From Limanda limanda (Eukaryota > Chordata > Actinopteri > Pleuronectiformes > Pleuronectidae), in the NCBI RefSeq assembly GCF_963576545.1, contig NW_026870470.1, positions 16,800 through 80,799 on the forward strand: a DNA stretch of 64,000 nucleotides. The letters run 5' to 3'. Both the position numbers and the translations under genes were made by a program. This document shows positions 37,622 through 50,107 of this stretch, piece by piece. Under the pieces are notes generated by a model. The model saw nothing but the letters and a program-made list of their open reading frames with translations, did not search any database and was not told the origin of the DNA. Position 1 is the first letter of the stretch, and each line of letters starts with the position of its first letter.

Positions 37622-40600
37622 CTAAATGGGGTAGCGCGCATCGATCGGTACCATCCTTGAGCTTCTCCGACTTTCGGAAGGGTTAGGGTTAGGGTTAGGG
37701 ATGAAAGCACATAGGAGAAAGAGATATTCTTGAATAACTTTTTTTGTGAAGGTCGGAGAGACTTGCAAGTAGGCTCTACCCCCACTAAATGGGGTAGCGC
37801 GCATCGATCGGTACCATCCTTGAGCTTCTCCGACTTTCGGAAGGGTTAGGGTTAGGGTTAGGGATGAAAGCACATAGGAGAAAGAGATATTCTTGAATAA
37901 CTTTTTTTGTGAAGGTCGGAGAGACTTGGAAAGTGGTTGCATCTGGACTAATTTGGGTCCTGCGGATCGATTGGTACCATCCCCGAGCTTGTACGACCTT
38001 CGGAAGAGGTCGACCGACGAAATTCCCCCAAATCTGAGGAGATATTCTTGAATAACTTTTTTTGTGAAGGTCGGAGAGACTTGCAAGTAGGCTCTACCCC
38101 CACTAAATGGGGTAGCGCGCATCGATCGGCACCATCCTTGAGCTTCTCCGACTTTCGGAAGGGTTAGGGTTAGGGTTAGGGATGAAAGCACATAGGAGAA
38201 AGAGATATTCTTGAATAACTTTTTTTGTGAAGGTCAGAGAGACTTGCAAGTAGGCTCTACCCCCACTAAATGGGGTTGCGCGCATCGATCGGTACCATCC
38301 TTGAGCTTCTCCGACTTTCGGAAGGGTTAGGGTTAGGGTTAGGGATGAAAGCACATAGGAGAAAGAGATATTCTTGAATAACTTTTTTTGTGAAGGTCGG
38401 AGAGACTTGGAAAGTGGTTGCATCTGGACTAATTTGGGTCCTGCGGATCGATTGGTACCATCCCCGAGCTTGTACGACCTTCGGAAGAGGTCGACCGACG
38501 AAATTCCCCCAAATCTGAGGAGATATTCTTGAATAACTTTTTTTGTGAAGGTCGGAGAGACTTGCAAGTAGGCTCTACCCCCACTAAATGGGGTAGCGCG
38601 CATCGATCGGTACCATCCTTGAGCTTCTCCGACTTTCGGAAGGGTTAGGGTTAGGGTTAGGGATGAAAGCACATAGGAGAAAGAGATATTCTTGAATAAC
38701 TTTTTTTGTGAAGGTCGGAGAGACTTGGAAAGTGGTTGCATCTGGACTAATTTGGGTCCTGCGGATCGATTGGTACCATCCCCGAGCTTGTACGACCTTC
38801 GGAAGAGGTCGACCGACGAAATTCCCCCAAATCTGAGGAGATATTCTTGAATAACTTTTTTTGTGAAGGTCGGAGAGACTTGCAAGTAGGCTCTACCCCC
38901 ACTAAATGGGGTAGCGCGCATCGATCGGTACCATCCTTGAGCTTCTCCGACTTTCGGAAGGGTTAGGGTTAGGGTTAGGGATGAAAGCACATAGGAGAAA
39001 GAGATATTCTTGAATAACTTTTTTTGTGAAGGTCGGAGAGACTTGCAAGTAGGCTCTACCCCCACTAAATGGGGTTGCGCGCATCGATCGGTACCATCCT
39101 TGAGCTTCTCCGACTTTCGGAAGGGTTAGGGTTAGGGTTAGGGATGAAAGCACATAGGAGAAAGAGATATTCTTGAATAACTTTTTTTGTGAAGGTCGGA
39201 GAGACTTGGAAAGTGGTTGCATCTGGACTAATTTGGGTCCTGCGGATCGATTGGTACCATCCCCGAGCTTGTACGACCTTCGAAAGAGGTCGACCGACGA
39301 AATTCCCCCAAATCTGAGGAGATATTCTTGAATAACTTTTTTTGTGAAGGTCGGAGAGACTTGCAAGTAGGCTCTACCCCCACTAAATGGGGTTGCGCGC
39401 ATCGATCGGTACCATCCTTGAGCTTCTCCGACTTTCGGAAGGGTTAGGGTTAGGGTTAGGGATGAAAGCACATAGGAGAAAGAGATATTCTTGAATAACT
39501 TTTTTTGTGAAGGTCGGAGAGACTTGGAAAGTGGTTGCATCTGGACTAATTTGGGTCCTGCGGATCGATTGGTACCATCCCCGAGCTTGTACGACCTTCG
39601 GAAGAGGTCGACCGACGAAATTCCCCCAAATCTGAGGAGATATTCTTGAATAACTTTTTTTGTGAAGGTCGGAGAGACTTGCAAGTAGGCTCTACCCCCA
39701 CTAAATGGGGTAGCGCGCATCGATCGGTACCATCCTTGAGCTTCTCCGACTTTCGGAAGGGTTAGGGTTAGGGTTAGGGATGAAAGCACATAGGAGAAAG
39801 AGATATTCTTGAATAACTTTTTTTGTGAAGGTCGGAGAGACTTGCAAGTAGGCTCTACCCCCACTAAATGGGGTAGCGCGCATCGATCGGTACCATCCTT
39901 GAGCTTCTCCGACTTTCGGAAGGGTTAGGGTTAGGGTTAGGGATGAAAGCACATAGGAGAAAGAGATATTCTTGAATAACTTTTTTTGTGAAGGTCGGAG
40001 AGACTTGGAAAGTGGTTGCATCTGGACTAATTTGGGTCCTGCGGATCGATTGGTACCATCCCCGAGCTTGTACGACCTTCGGAAGAGGTCGACCGACGAA
40101 ATTCCCCCAAATCTGAGGAGATATTCTTGAATAACTTTTTTTGTGAAGGTCGGAGAGACTTGCAAGTAGGCTCTACCCCCACTAAATGGGGTAGCGCGCA
40201 TCGATCGGTACCATCCTTGAGCTTCTCCGACTTTCGGAAGGGTTAGGGTTAGGGTTAGGGATGAAAGCACATAGGAGAAAGAGATATTCTTGAATAACTT
40301 TTTTTGTGAAGGTCGGAGAGACTTGCAAGTAGGCTCTACCCCCACTAAATGGGGTTGCGCGCATCGATCGGTACCATCCTTGAGCTTCTCCGACTTTCGG
40401 AAGGGTTAGGGTTAGGGTTAGGGATGAAAGCACATAGGAGAAAGAGATATTCTTGAATAACTTTTTTTGTGAAGGTCGGAGAGACTTGGAAAGTGGTTGC
40501 ATCTGGACTAATTTGGGTCCTGCGGATCGATTGGTACCATCCCCGAGCTTGTACGACCTTCGGAAGAGGTCGACCGACGAAATTCCCCCAAATCTGAGGA

Positions 40601-40850
40601 GATATTCTTGAATAACTTTTTTTGTGAAGGTCGGAGAGACTTGCAAGTAGGCTCTACCCCCACTAAATGGGGTAGCGCGCATCGATCGGTACCAATCTTT
40701 GAGCTTCTCCGACTTTCGGAAGGGTTAGGGTTAGGGTTAGGGATGAAAGCACATAGGAGAAAGAGATATTCTTGAATAACTTTTTTTGTGAAGGTCGGAG
40801 AGACTTGCAAGTACGCTCTACCCCCACTAAATGGGGTAGCGCGCATCGAT
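37622..40850 (+). repeat. Higher-order block, copy 1 of the 8,969-bp offset pair
   Basis: Matches 46591-49819 at an offset of exactly 8,969 bp, fitting 16 units of 163 plus 20 of 318 plus one base. Shared markers are CGGCACC (38130, 47099), two consecutive 799-bp XXYXY units, and the extra-A GTACCAATC variant (about 40694, 49663). Private changes include GTCAGAG near 38235 and CTTCGAAAG near 39292. The CGGCACC end also resembles 18.3-18.8, 30.0-30.5 and 35.1-35.6 kb. Confidence 0.82.
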
Positions 40851-41462
40851 CGGTACCATCCTTGAGCTTCTCCGACTTCCGGAAGGGTTAGGGTTAGGGT
40901 TAGGGATGAAAGCACATAGGAGAAAGAGATATTCTTGAATAACTTTTTTTGTGAAGGTCGGAGAGACTTGGAAAGTGGTTGCATCTGGACTAATTTGGGT
41001 CCTGCGGATCGATTGGTACCATCCCCGAGCTTGTACGACCTTCGGAAGAGGTCGACCGACGAAATTCCCCCAAATCTGAGGAGATATTCTTGAATAACTT
41101 TTTTTGTGAAGGTCGGAGAGACTTGCAAGTAGGCTCTACCCCCACTAAATGGGGTAGCGCGCATCGATCGGTACCATCCTTGAGCTTCTCCGACTTTCGG
41201 AAGGGTTAGGGTTAGGGTTAGGGATGAAAGCACATAGGAGAAAGAGATATTCTTGAATAACTTTTTTTGTGAAGGTCGGAGAGACTTGGAAAGTGGTTGC
41301 ATCTGGACTAATTTGGGTCCTGCGGATCGATTGGTACCATCCCCGAGCTTGTACGACCTTCGGAAGAGGTCGACCGACGAAATTCCCCCAAATCTGAGGA
41401 GATATTCTTGAATAACTTTTTTTGTGAAGGTCGGAGAGACTTGCAAGTAGGCTCTACCCCCA
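40851..41462 (+). repeat. Two XY dimers joining higher-order blocks
   Basis: Ordinary XY dimers with one private change (CTTCCGG near 40879). Here the 8,969-bp match ends: this side has one more XY dimer than the corresponding stretch near 49.8-50.1 kb. Nothing else is seen. Confidence 0.7.
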
Positions 41463-43386
41463 CTAAATGGGGTAGCGCGCATCGATCGGTACCATCCTTG
41501 AGCTTCTCCGACTTTCGGAAGGGTTAGGGTTAGGGTTAGGGATGAAAGCACATAGGAGAAAGAGATATTCTTGAATAACTTTTTTTGTGAAGGTCGGAGA
41601 GACTTGCAAGTAGGCTCTACCCCCACTAAATGGGGTTGCGCGCATCGATCGGTACCATCCTTGAGCTTCTCCGACTTTCGGAAGGGTTAGGGTTAGGGTT
41701 AGGGATGAAAGCACATAGGAGAAAGAGATATTCTTGAATAACTTTTTTTGTGAAGGTCGGAGAGACTTGGAAAGTGGTTGCATCTGGACTAATTTGGGTC
41801 CTGCGGATCGATTGGTACCATCCCCGAGCTTGTACGACCTTCGGAAGAGGTCGACCGACGAAATTCCCCCAAATCTGAGGAGATATTCTTGAATAACTTT
41901 TTTTGTGAAGGTCGGAGAGACTTGCAAGTAGGCTCTACCCCCACTAAATGGGGTAGCGCACATCGATCAGTACCATCCTTGAGCTTCTCCGACTTTCGGA
42001 AGGGTTAGGGTTAGGGTTAGGGATGAAAGCACATAGGAGAAAGAGATATTCTTGAATAACTTTTTTTGTGAAGGTCGGAGAGACTTGCAAGTAGGCTCTA
42101 CCCCCACTAAATGGGGTAGCGCGCATCGATCGGTACCATCCTTGAGCTTCTCCGACTTTCGGAAGGGTTAGGGTTAGGGTTAGGGATGAAAGCACATAGG
42201 AGAAAGAGATATTCTTGAATAACTTTTTTTGTGAAGGTCGGAGAGACTTGGAAAGTGGTTGCATCTGGACTAATTTGGGTCCTGCGGATCGATTGGTACC
42301 ATCCCCGAGCTTGTACGACCTTCGGAAGAGGTCGACCGACGAAATTCCCCCAAATCTGAGGAGATATTCTTGAATAACTTTTTTTGTGAAGGTCGGAGAG
42401 ACTTGCAAGTAGGCTCTACCCCCACTAAATGGGGTAGCGCGCATCGATCGGTACCATCCTTGAGCTTCTCCGACTTTCGGAAGGGTTAGGGTTAGGGTTA
42501 GGGATGAAAGCACATAGGAGAAAGAGATATTCTTGAATAACTTTTTTTGTGAAGGTCGGAGAGACTTGCAAGTAGGCTCTACCCCCACTAAATGGGGTTG
42601 CGCGCATCGATCGGTACCATCCTTGAGCTTCTCCGACTTTCGGAAGGGTTAGGGTTAGGGTTAGGGATGAAAGCACATAGGAGAAAGAGATATTCTTGAA
42701 TAACTTTTTTTGTGAAGGTCGGAGAGACTTGGAAAGTGGTTGCATCTGGACTAATTTGGGTCCTGCGGATCGATTGGTACCATCCCCGAGCTTGTACGAC
42801 CTTCGGAAGAGGTCGACCGACGAAATTCCCCCAAATCTGAGGAGATATTCTTGAATAACTTTTTTTGTGAAGGTCGGAGAGACTTGCAAGTAGGCTCTAC
42901 CCCCACTAAATGGGGTAGCGCACATCGATCAGTACCATCCTTGAGCTTCTCCGACTTTCGGAAGGGTTAGGGTTAGGGTTAGGGATGAAAGCACATAGGA
43001 GAAAGAGATATTCTTGAATAACTTTTTTTGTGAAGGTCGGAGAGACTTGCAAGTAGGCTCTACCCCCACTAAATGGGGTAGCGCGCATCGATCGGTACCA
43101 TCCTTGAGCTTCTCCGACTTTCGGAAGGGTTAGGGTTAGGGTTAGGGATGAAAGCACATAGGAGAAAGAGATATTCTTGAATAACTTTTTTTGTGAAGGT
43201 CGGAGAGACTTGGAAAGTGGTTGCATCTGGACTAATTTGGGTCCTGCGGATCGATTGGTACCATCCCCGAGCTTGTACGACCTTCGGAAGAGGTCGACCG
43301 ACGAAATTCCCCCAAATCTGAGGAGATATTCTTGAATAACTTTTTTTGTGAAGGTCGGAGAGACTTGCAAGTAGGCTCTACCCCCA
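41463..43386 (+). repeat. 962-bp tandem duplication (two copies)
   Basis: Two adjacent copies, 41463-42424 and 42425-43386, each two XXY units. Both carry the linked change GCGCACATC with GATCAGTACC (41960 and 42922, exactly 962 bp apart). A third copy of the marker pair is at 45645. The duplication is recent, since I see almost no differences between the two copies. Confidence 0.82.
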
Positions 43387-45147
43387 CTAAATGGGGTAGC
43401 GCGCATCGATCGGTACCATCCTTGAGCTTCTCCGACTTTCGGAAGGGTTAGGGTTAGGGTTAGGGATGAAAGCACATAGGAGAAAGAGATATTCTTGAAT
43501 AACTTTTTTTGTGAAGGTCGGAGAGACTTGCAAGTAGGCTCTACCCCCACTAAATGGGGTTGCGCGCATCGATCGGTACCATCCTTGAGCTTCTCCGACT
43601 TTCGGAAGGGTTAGGGTTAGGGTTAGGGATGAAAGCACATAGGAGAAAGAGATATTCTTGAATAACTTTTTTTGTGAAGGTCGGAGAGACTTGCAAGTAG
43701 GCTCTACCCCCACTAAATGGGGTTGCGCGCATCGATCGGTACCATCCTTGAGCTTCTCCGACTTTCGGAAGGGTTAGGGTTAGGGTTAGGGATGAAAGCA
43801 CATAGGAGAAAGAGATATTCTTGAATAACTTTTTTTGTGAAGGTCGGAGAGACTTGGAAAGTGGTTGCATCTGGACTAATTTGGGTCCTGCGGATCGATT
43901 GGTACCATCCCCGAGCTTGTACGACCTTCGGAAGAGGTCGACCGACGAAATTCCCCCAAATCTGAGGAGATATTCTTGAATAACTTTTTTTGTGAAGGTC
44001 GGAGAGACTTGCAAGTAGGCTCTACCCCCACTAAATGGGGTAGCGCGCATCGATCGGTACCATCCTTGAGCTTCTCCGACTTTCGGAAGGGTTAGGGTTA
44101 GGGTTAGGGATGAAAGCACATAGGAGAAAGAGATATTCTTGAATAACTTTTTTTGTGAAGGTCGGAGAGACTTGGAAAGTGGTTGCATCTGGACTAATTT
44201 GGGTCCTGCGGATCGATTGGTACCATCCCCGAGCTTGTACGACCTTCGGAAGAGGTCGACCGACGAAATTCCCCCAAATCTGAGGAGATATTCTTGAATA
44301 ACTTTTTTTGTGAAGGTCGGAGAGACTTGCAAGTAGGCTCTACCCCCACTAAATGGGGTAGCGCGCATCGATCGGTACCATCCTTGAGCTTCTCCGACTT
44401 TCGGAAGGGTTAGGGTTAGGGTTAGGGATGAAAGCACATAGGAGAAAGAGATATTCTTGAATAACTTTTTTTGTGAAGGTCGGAGAGACTTGCAAGTAGG
44501 CTCTACCCCCACTAAATGGGGTTGCGCGCATCGATCGGTACCATCCTTGAGCTTCTCCGACTTTCGGAAGGGTTAGGGTTAGGGTTAGGGATGAAAGCAC
44601 ATAGGAGAAAGAGATATTCTTGAATAACTTTTTTTGTGAAGGTCGGAGAGACTTGGAAAGTGGTTGCATCTGGACTAATTTGGGTCCTGCGGATCGATTG
44701 GTACCATCCCCGAGCTTGTACGACCTTCGGAAGAGGTCGACCGACGAAATTCCCCCAAATCTGAGGAGATATTCTTGAATAACTTTTTTTGTGAAGGTCG
44801 GAGAGACTTGCAAGTAGGCTCTACCCCCACTAAATGGGGTTGCGCGCATCGATCGGTACCATCCTTGAGCTTCTCCGACTTTCGGAAGGGTTAGGGTTAG
44901 GGTTAGGGATGAAAGCACATAGGAGAAAGAGATATTCTTGAATAACTTTTTTTGTGAAGGTCGGAGAGACTTGGAAAGTGGTTGCATCTGGACTAATTTG
45001 GGTCCTGCGGATCGATTGGTACCATCCCCGAGCTTGTACGACCTTCGGAAGAGGTCGACCGACGAAATTCCCCCAAATCTGAGGAGATATTCTTGAATAA
45101 CTTTTTTTGTGAAGGTCGGAGAGACTTGCAAGTAGGCTCTACCCCCA
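43387..45147 (+). repeat. X plus two 799-bp XXYXY units
   Basis: An extra X at 43387 (giving XXX at about 43.4-43.85 kb) is followed by two XXYXY units of 799 bp (43550 and 44349). The X at 43550 is a GGGGTTG type not followed by Y, an exception to the usual association. No other content. Confidence 0.75.
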
Positions 45148-46590
45148 CTAAATGGGGTAGCGCGCATCGATCGGTACCATCCTTGAGCTTCTCCGACTTT
45201 CGGAAGGGTTAGGGTTAGGGTTAGGGATGAAAGCACATAGGAGAAAGAGATATTCTTGAATAACTTTTTTTGTGAAGGTCGGAGAGACTTGCAAGTAGGC
45301 TCTACCCCCACTAAATGGGGTTGCGCACATCGATCGGTACCATCCTTGAGCTTCTCCGACTTTCGGAAGGGTTAGGGTTAGGGTTAGGGATGAAAGCACA
45401 TAGGAGAAAGAGATATTCTTGAATAACTTTTTTTGTGAAGGTCGGAGAGACTTGGAAAGTGGTTGCATCTGGACTAATTTGGGTCCTGCGGATCGATTGG
45501 TACCATCCCCGAGCTTGTACGACCTTCGGAAGAGGTCGACCGACGAAATTCCCCCAAATCTGAGGAGATATTCTTGAATAACTTTTTTTGTGAAGGTCGG
45601 AGAGACTTGCAAGTAGGCTCTACCCCCACTAAATGGGGTAGCGCACATCGATCAGTACCATCCTTGAGCTTCTCCGACTTTCGGAAGGGTTAGGGTTAGG
45701 GTTAGGGATGAAAGCACATAGGAGAAAGAGATATTCTTGAATAACTTTTTTTGTGAAGGTCGGAGAGACTTGCAAGTAGGCTCTACCCCCACTAAATGGG
45801 GTAGCGCGCATCGATCGGTACCATCCTTGAGCTTCTCCGACTTTCGGAAGGGTTAGGGTTAGGGTTAGGGATGAAAGCACATAGGAGAAAGAGATATTCT
45901 TGAATAACTTTTTTTGTGAAGGTCGGAGAGACTTGGAAAGTGGTTGCATCTGGACTAATTTGGGTCCTGCGGATCGATTGGTACCATCCCCGAGCTTGTA
46001 CGACCTTCGGAAGAGGTCGACCGACGAAATTCCCCCAAATCTGAGGAGATATTCTTGAATAACTTTTTTTGTGAAGGTTGGAGAGACTTGCAAGTAGGCT
46101 CTACCCCCACTAAATGGGGTAGCGCGCATCGATCGGTACCATCCTTGAGCTTCTCCGACTTTCGGAAGGGTTAGGGTTAGGGTTAGGGATGAAAGCACAT
46201 AGGAGAAAGAGATATTCTTGAATAACTTTTTTTGTGAAGGTCGGAGAGACTTGCAAGTAGGCTCTACCCCCACTAAATGGGGTTGCGCGCATCGATCGGT
46301 ACCATCCTTGAGCTTCTCCGACTTTCGGAAGGGTTAGGGTTAGGGTTAGGGATGAAAGCACATAGGAGAAAGAGATATTCTTGAATAACTTTTTTTGTGA
46401 AGGTCGGAGAGACTTGGAAAGTGGTTGCATCTGGACTAATTTGGGTCCTGCGGATCGATTGGTACCATCCCCGAGCTTGTACGACCTTCGGAAGAGGTCG
46501 ACCGACGAAATTCCCCCAAATCTGAGGAGATATTCTTGAATAACTTTTTTTGTGAAGGTCGGAGAGACTTGCAAGTAGGCTCTACTCCCA
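45148..46590 (+). repeat. Third copy of the 962-bp marker unit and flank
   Basis: XXY units carrying GCGCACATC with GATCAGTACC at 45645, 2,723 bp after the previous copy, plus a GGGGTTGCGCACATC X near 45325. A private GAAGGTTGG change is near 46079, and CTACTCCC near 46586. The segment leads into copy 2 of the 8,969-bp pair. Confidence 0.72.
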
Positions 46591-49500
46591 CTAAATGGGG
46601 TAGCGCGCATCGATCGGTACCATCCTTGAGCTTCTCCGACTTTCGGAAGGGTTAGGGTTAGGGTTAGGGATGAAAGCACATAGGAGAAAGAGATATTCTT
46701 GAATAACTTTTTTTGTGAAGGTCGGAGAGACTTGCAAGTAGGCTCTACCCCCACTAAATGGGGTAGCGCGCATCGATCGGTACCATCCTTGAGCTTCTCC
46801 GACTTTCGGAAGGGTTAGGGTTAGGGTTAGGGATGAAAGCACATAGGAGAAAGAGATATTCTTGAATAACTTTTTTTGTGAAGGTCGGAGAGACTTGGAA
46901 AGTGGTTGCATCTGGACTAATTTGGGTCCTGCGGATCGATTGGTACCATCCCCGAGCTTGTACGACCTTCGGAAGAGGTCGACCGACGAAATTCCCCCAA
47001 ATCTGAGGAGATATTCTTGAATAACTTTTTTTGTGAAGGTCGGAGAGACTTGCAAGTAGGCTCTACCCCCACTAAATGGGGTAGCGCGCATCGATCGGCA
47101 CCATCCTTGAGCTTCTCCGACTTTCGGAAGGGTTAGGGTTAGGGTTAGGGATGAAAGCACATAGGAGAAAGAGATATTCTTGAATAACTTTTTTTGTGAA
47201 GGTCGGAGAGACTTGCAAGTAGGCTCTACCCCCACTAAATGGGGTTGCGCGCATCGATCGGTACCATCCTTGAGCTTCTCCGACTTTCGGAAGGGTTAGG
47301 GTTAGGGTTAGGGATGAAAGCACATAGGAGAAAGAGATATTCTTGAATAACTTTTTTTGTGAAGGTCGGAGAGACTTGGAAAGTGGTTGCATCTGGACTA
47401 ATTTGGGTCCTGCGGATCGATTGGTACCATCCCCGAGCTTGTACGACCTTCGGAAGAGGTCGACCGACGAAATTCCCCCAAATCTGAGGAGATATTCTTG
47501 AATAACTTTTTTTGTGAAGGTCGGAGAGACTTGCAAGTAGGCTCTACCCCCACTAAATGGGGTAGCGCGCATCGATCGGTACCATCCTTGAGCTTCTCCG
47601 ACTTTCGGAAGGGTTAGGGTTAGGGTTAGGGATGAAAGCACATAGGAGAAAGAGATATTCTTGAATAACTTTTTTTGTGAAGGTCGGAGAGACTTGGAAA
47701 GTGGTTGCATCTGGACTAATTTGGGTCCTGCGGATCGATTGGTACCATCCCCGAGCTTGTACGACCTTCGGAAGAGGTCGACCGACGAAATTCCCCCAAA
47801 TCTGAGGAGATATTCTTGAATAACTTTTTTTGTGAAGGTCGGAGAGACTTGCAAGTAGGCTCTACCCCCACTAAATGGGGTAGCGCGCATCGATCGGTAC
47901 CATCCTTGAGCTTCTCCGACTTTCGGAAGGGTTAGGGTTAGGGTTAGGGATGAAAGCACATAGGAGAAAGAGATATTCTTGAATAACTTTTTTTGTGAAG
48001 GTCGGAGAGACTTGCAAGTAGGCTCTACCCCCACTAAATGGGGTTGCGCGCATCGATCGGTACCATCCTTGAGCTTCTCCGACTTTCGGAAGGGTTAGGG
48101 TTAGGGTTAGGGATGAAAGCACATAGGAGAAAGAGATATTCTTGAATAACTTTTTTTGTGAAGGTCGAAGAGACTTGGAAAGTGGTTGCATCTGGACTAA
48201 TTTGGGTCCTGCGGATCGATTGGTACCATCCCCGAGCTTGTACGACCTTCGGAAGAGGTCGACCGACGAAATTCCCCCAAATCTGAGGAGATATTCTTGA
48301 ATAACTTTTTTTGTGAAGGTCGGAGAGACTTGCAAGTAGGCTCTACCCCCACTAAATGGGGTTGCGCGCATCGATCGGTACCATCCTTGAGCTTCTCCGA
48401 CTTTCGGAAGGGTTAGGGTTAGGGTTAGGGATGAAAGCACATAGGAGAAAGAGATATTCTTGAATAACTTTTTTTGTGAAGGTCGGAGAGACTTGGAAAG
48501 TGGTTGCATCTGGACTAATTTGGGTCCTGCGGATCGATTGGTACCATCCCCGAGCTTGTACGACCTTCGGAAGAGGTCGACCGACGAAATTCCCCCAAAT
48601 CTGAGGAGATATTCTTGAATAACTTTTTTTGTGAAGGTCGGAGAGACTTGCAAGTAGGCTCTACCCCCACTAAATGGGGTAGCGCGCATCGATCGGTACC
48701 ATCCTTGAGCTTCTCCGACTTTCGGAAGGGTTAGGGTTAGGGTTAGGGATGAAAGCACATAGGAGAAAGAGATATTCTTGAATAACTTTTTTTGTGAAGG
48801 TCGGAGAGACTTGCAAGTAGGCTCTACCCCCACTAAATGGGGTAGCGCACATCGATCGGTACCATCCTTGAGCTTCTCCGACTTTCGGAAGGGTTAGGGT
48901 TAGGGTTAGGGATGAAAGCACATAGGAGAAAGAGATATTCTTGAATAACTTTTTTTGTGAAGGTCGGAGAGACTTGGAAAGTGGTTGCATCTGGACTAAT
49001 TTGGGTCCTGCGGATCGATTGGTACCATCCCCGAGCTTGTACGACCTTCGGAAGAGGTCGACCGACGAAATTCCCCCAAATCTGAGGAGATATTCTTGAA
49101 TAACTTTTTTTGTGAAGGTCGGAGAGACTTGCAAGTAGGCTCTACCCCCACTAAATGGGGTAGCGCGCATCGATCGGTACCATCCTTGAGCTTCTCCGAC
49201 TTTCGGAAGGGTTAGGGTTAGGGTTAGGGATGAAAGCACATAGGAGAAAGAGATATTCTTGAATAACTTTTTTTGTGAAGGTCGGAGAGACTTGCAAGTA
49301 GGCTCTACCCCCACTAAATGGGGTTGCGCGCATCGATCGGTACCATCCTTGAGCTTCTCCGACTTTCGGAAGGGTTAGGGTTAGGGTTAGGGATGAAAGC
49401 ACATAGGAGAAAGAGATATTCTTGAATAACTTTTTTTGTGAAGGTCGGAGAGACTTGGAAAGTGGTTGCATCTGGACTAATTTGGGTCCTGCGGATCGAT

Positions 49501-49820
49501 TGGTACCATCCCCGAGCTTGTACGACCTTCGGAAGAGGTCGACCGACGAAATTCCCCCAAATCTGAGGAGATATTCTTGAATAACTTTTTTTGTGAAGGT
49601 CGGAGAGACTTGCAAGTAGGCTCTACCCCCACTAAATGGGGTAGCGCGCATCGATCGGTACCAATCTTTGAGCTTCTCCGACTTTCGGAAGGGTTAGGGT
49701 TAGGGATGAAAGCACATAGGAGAAAGAGATATTCTTGAATAACTTTTTTTGTGAAGGTCGGAGAGACTTGCAAGTACGCTCTACCCCCACTAAATGGGGT
49801 AGCGCGCATCGATCGGTACC
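46591..49820 (+). repeat. Higher-order block, copy 2 of the 8,969-bp offset pair
   Basis: Unit-for-unit match to 37622-40850. Private changes are few: GTCGAAGAG near 48168, GCGCACATC near 48847, and a telomere tract shortened by one TTAGGG at 49691-49705, next to the extra-A variant. After about 49.8 kb the copies diverge in unit number. Confidence 0.82.
49691..49705 (+). repeat. Telomere tract shortened by one hexamer
   Basis: Only (GGGTTA)2GGG, so three G3 runs instead of four. The 6-bp loss is an exact repeat unit, and the monomer is shortened accordingly. It is absent from the matching X at about 40.73 kb, so the loss postdates the 8,969-bp duplication. Confidence 0.9.
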
Positions 49821-50107
49821 ATCCTTGAGCTTCTCCGACTTTCGGAAGGGTTAGGGTTAGGGTTAGGGATGAAAGCACATAGGAGAAAGAGATATTCTTG
49901 AATAACTTTTTTTGTGAAGGTCGGAGAGACTTGGAAAGTGGTTGCATCTGGACTAATTTGGGTCCTGCGGATCGATTGGTACCATCCCCGAGCTTGTACG
50001 ACCTTCGGAAGAGGTCGACCGACGAAATTCCCCCAAATCTGAGGAGATATTCTTGAATAACTTTTTTTGTGAAGGTCGGAGAGACTTGCAAGTAGGCTCT
50101 ACCCCCA

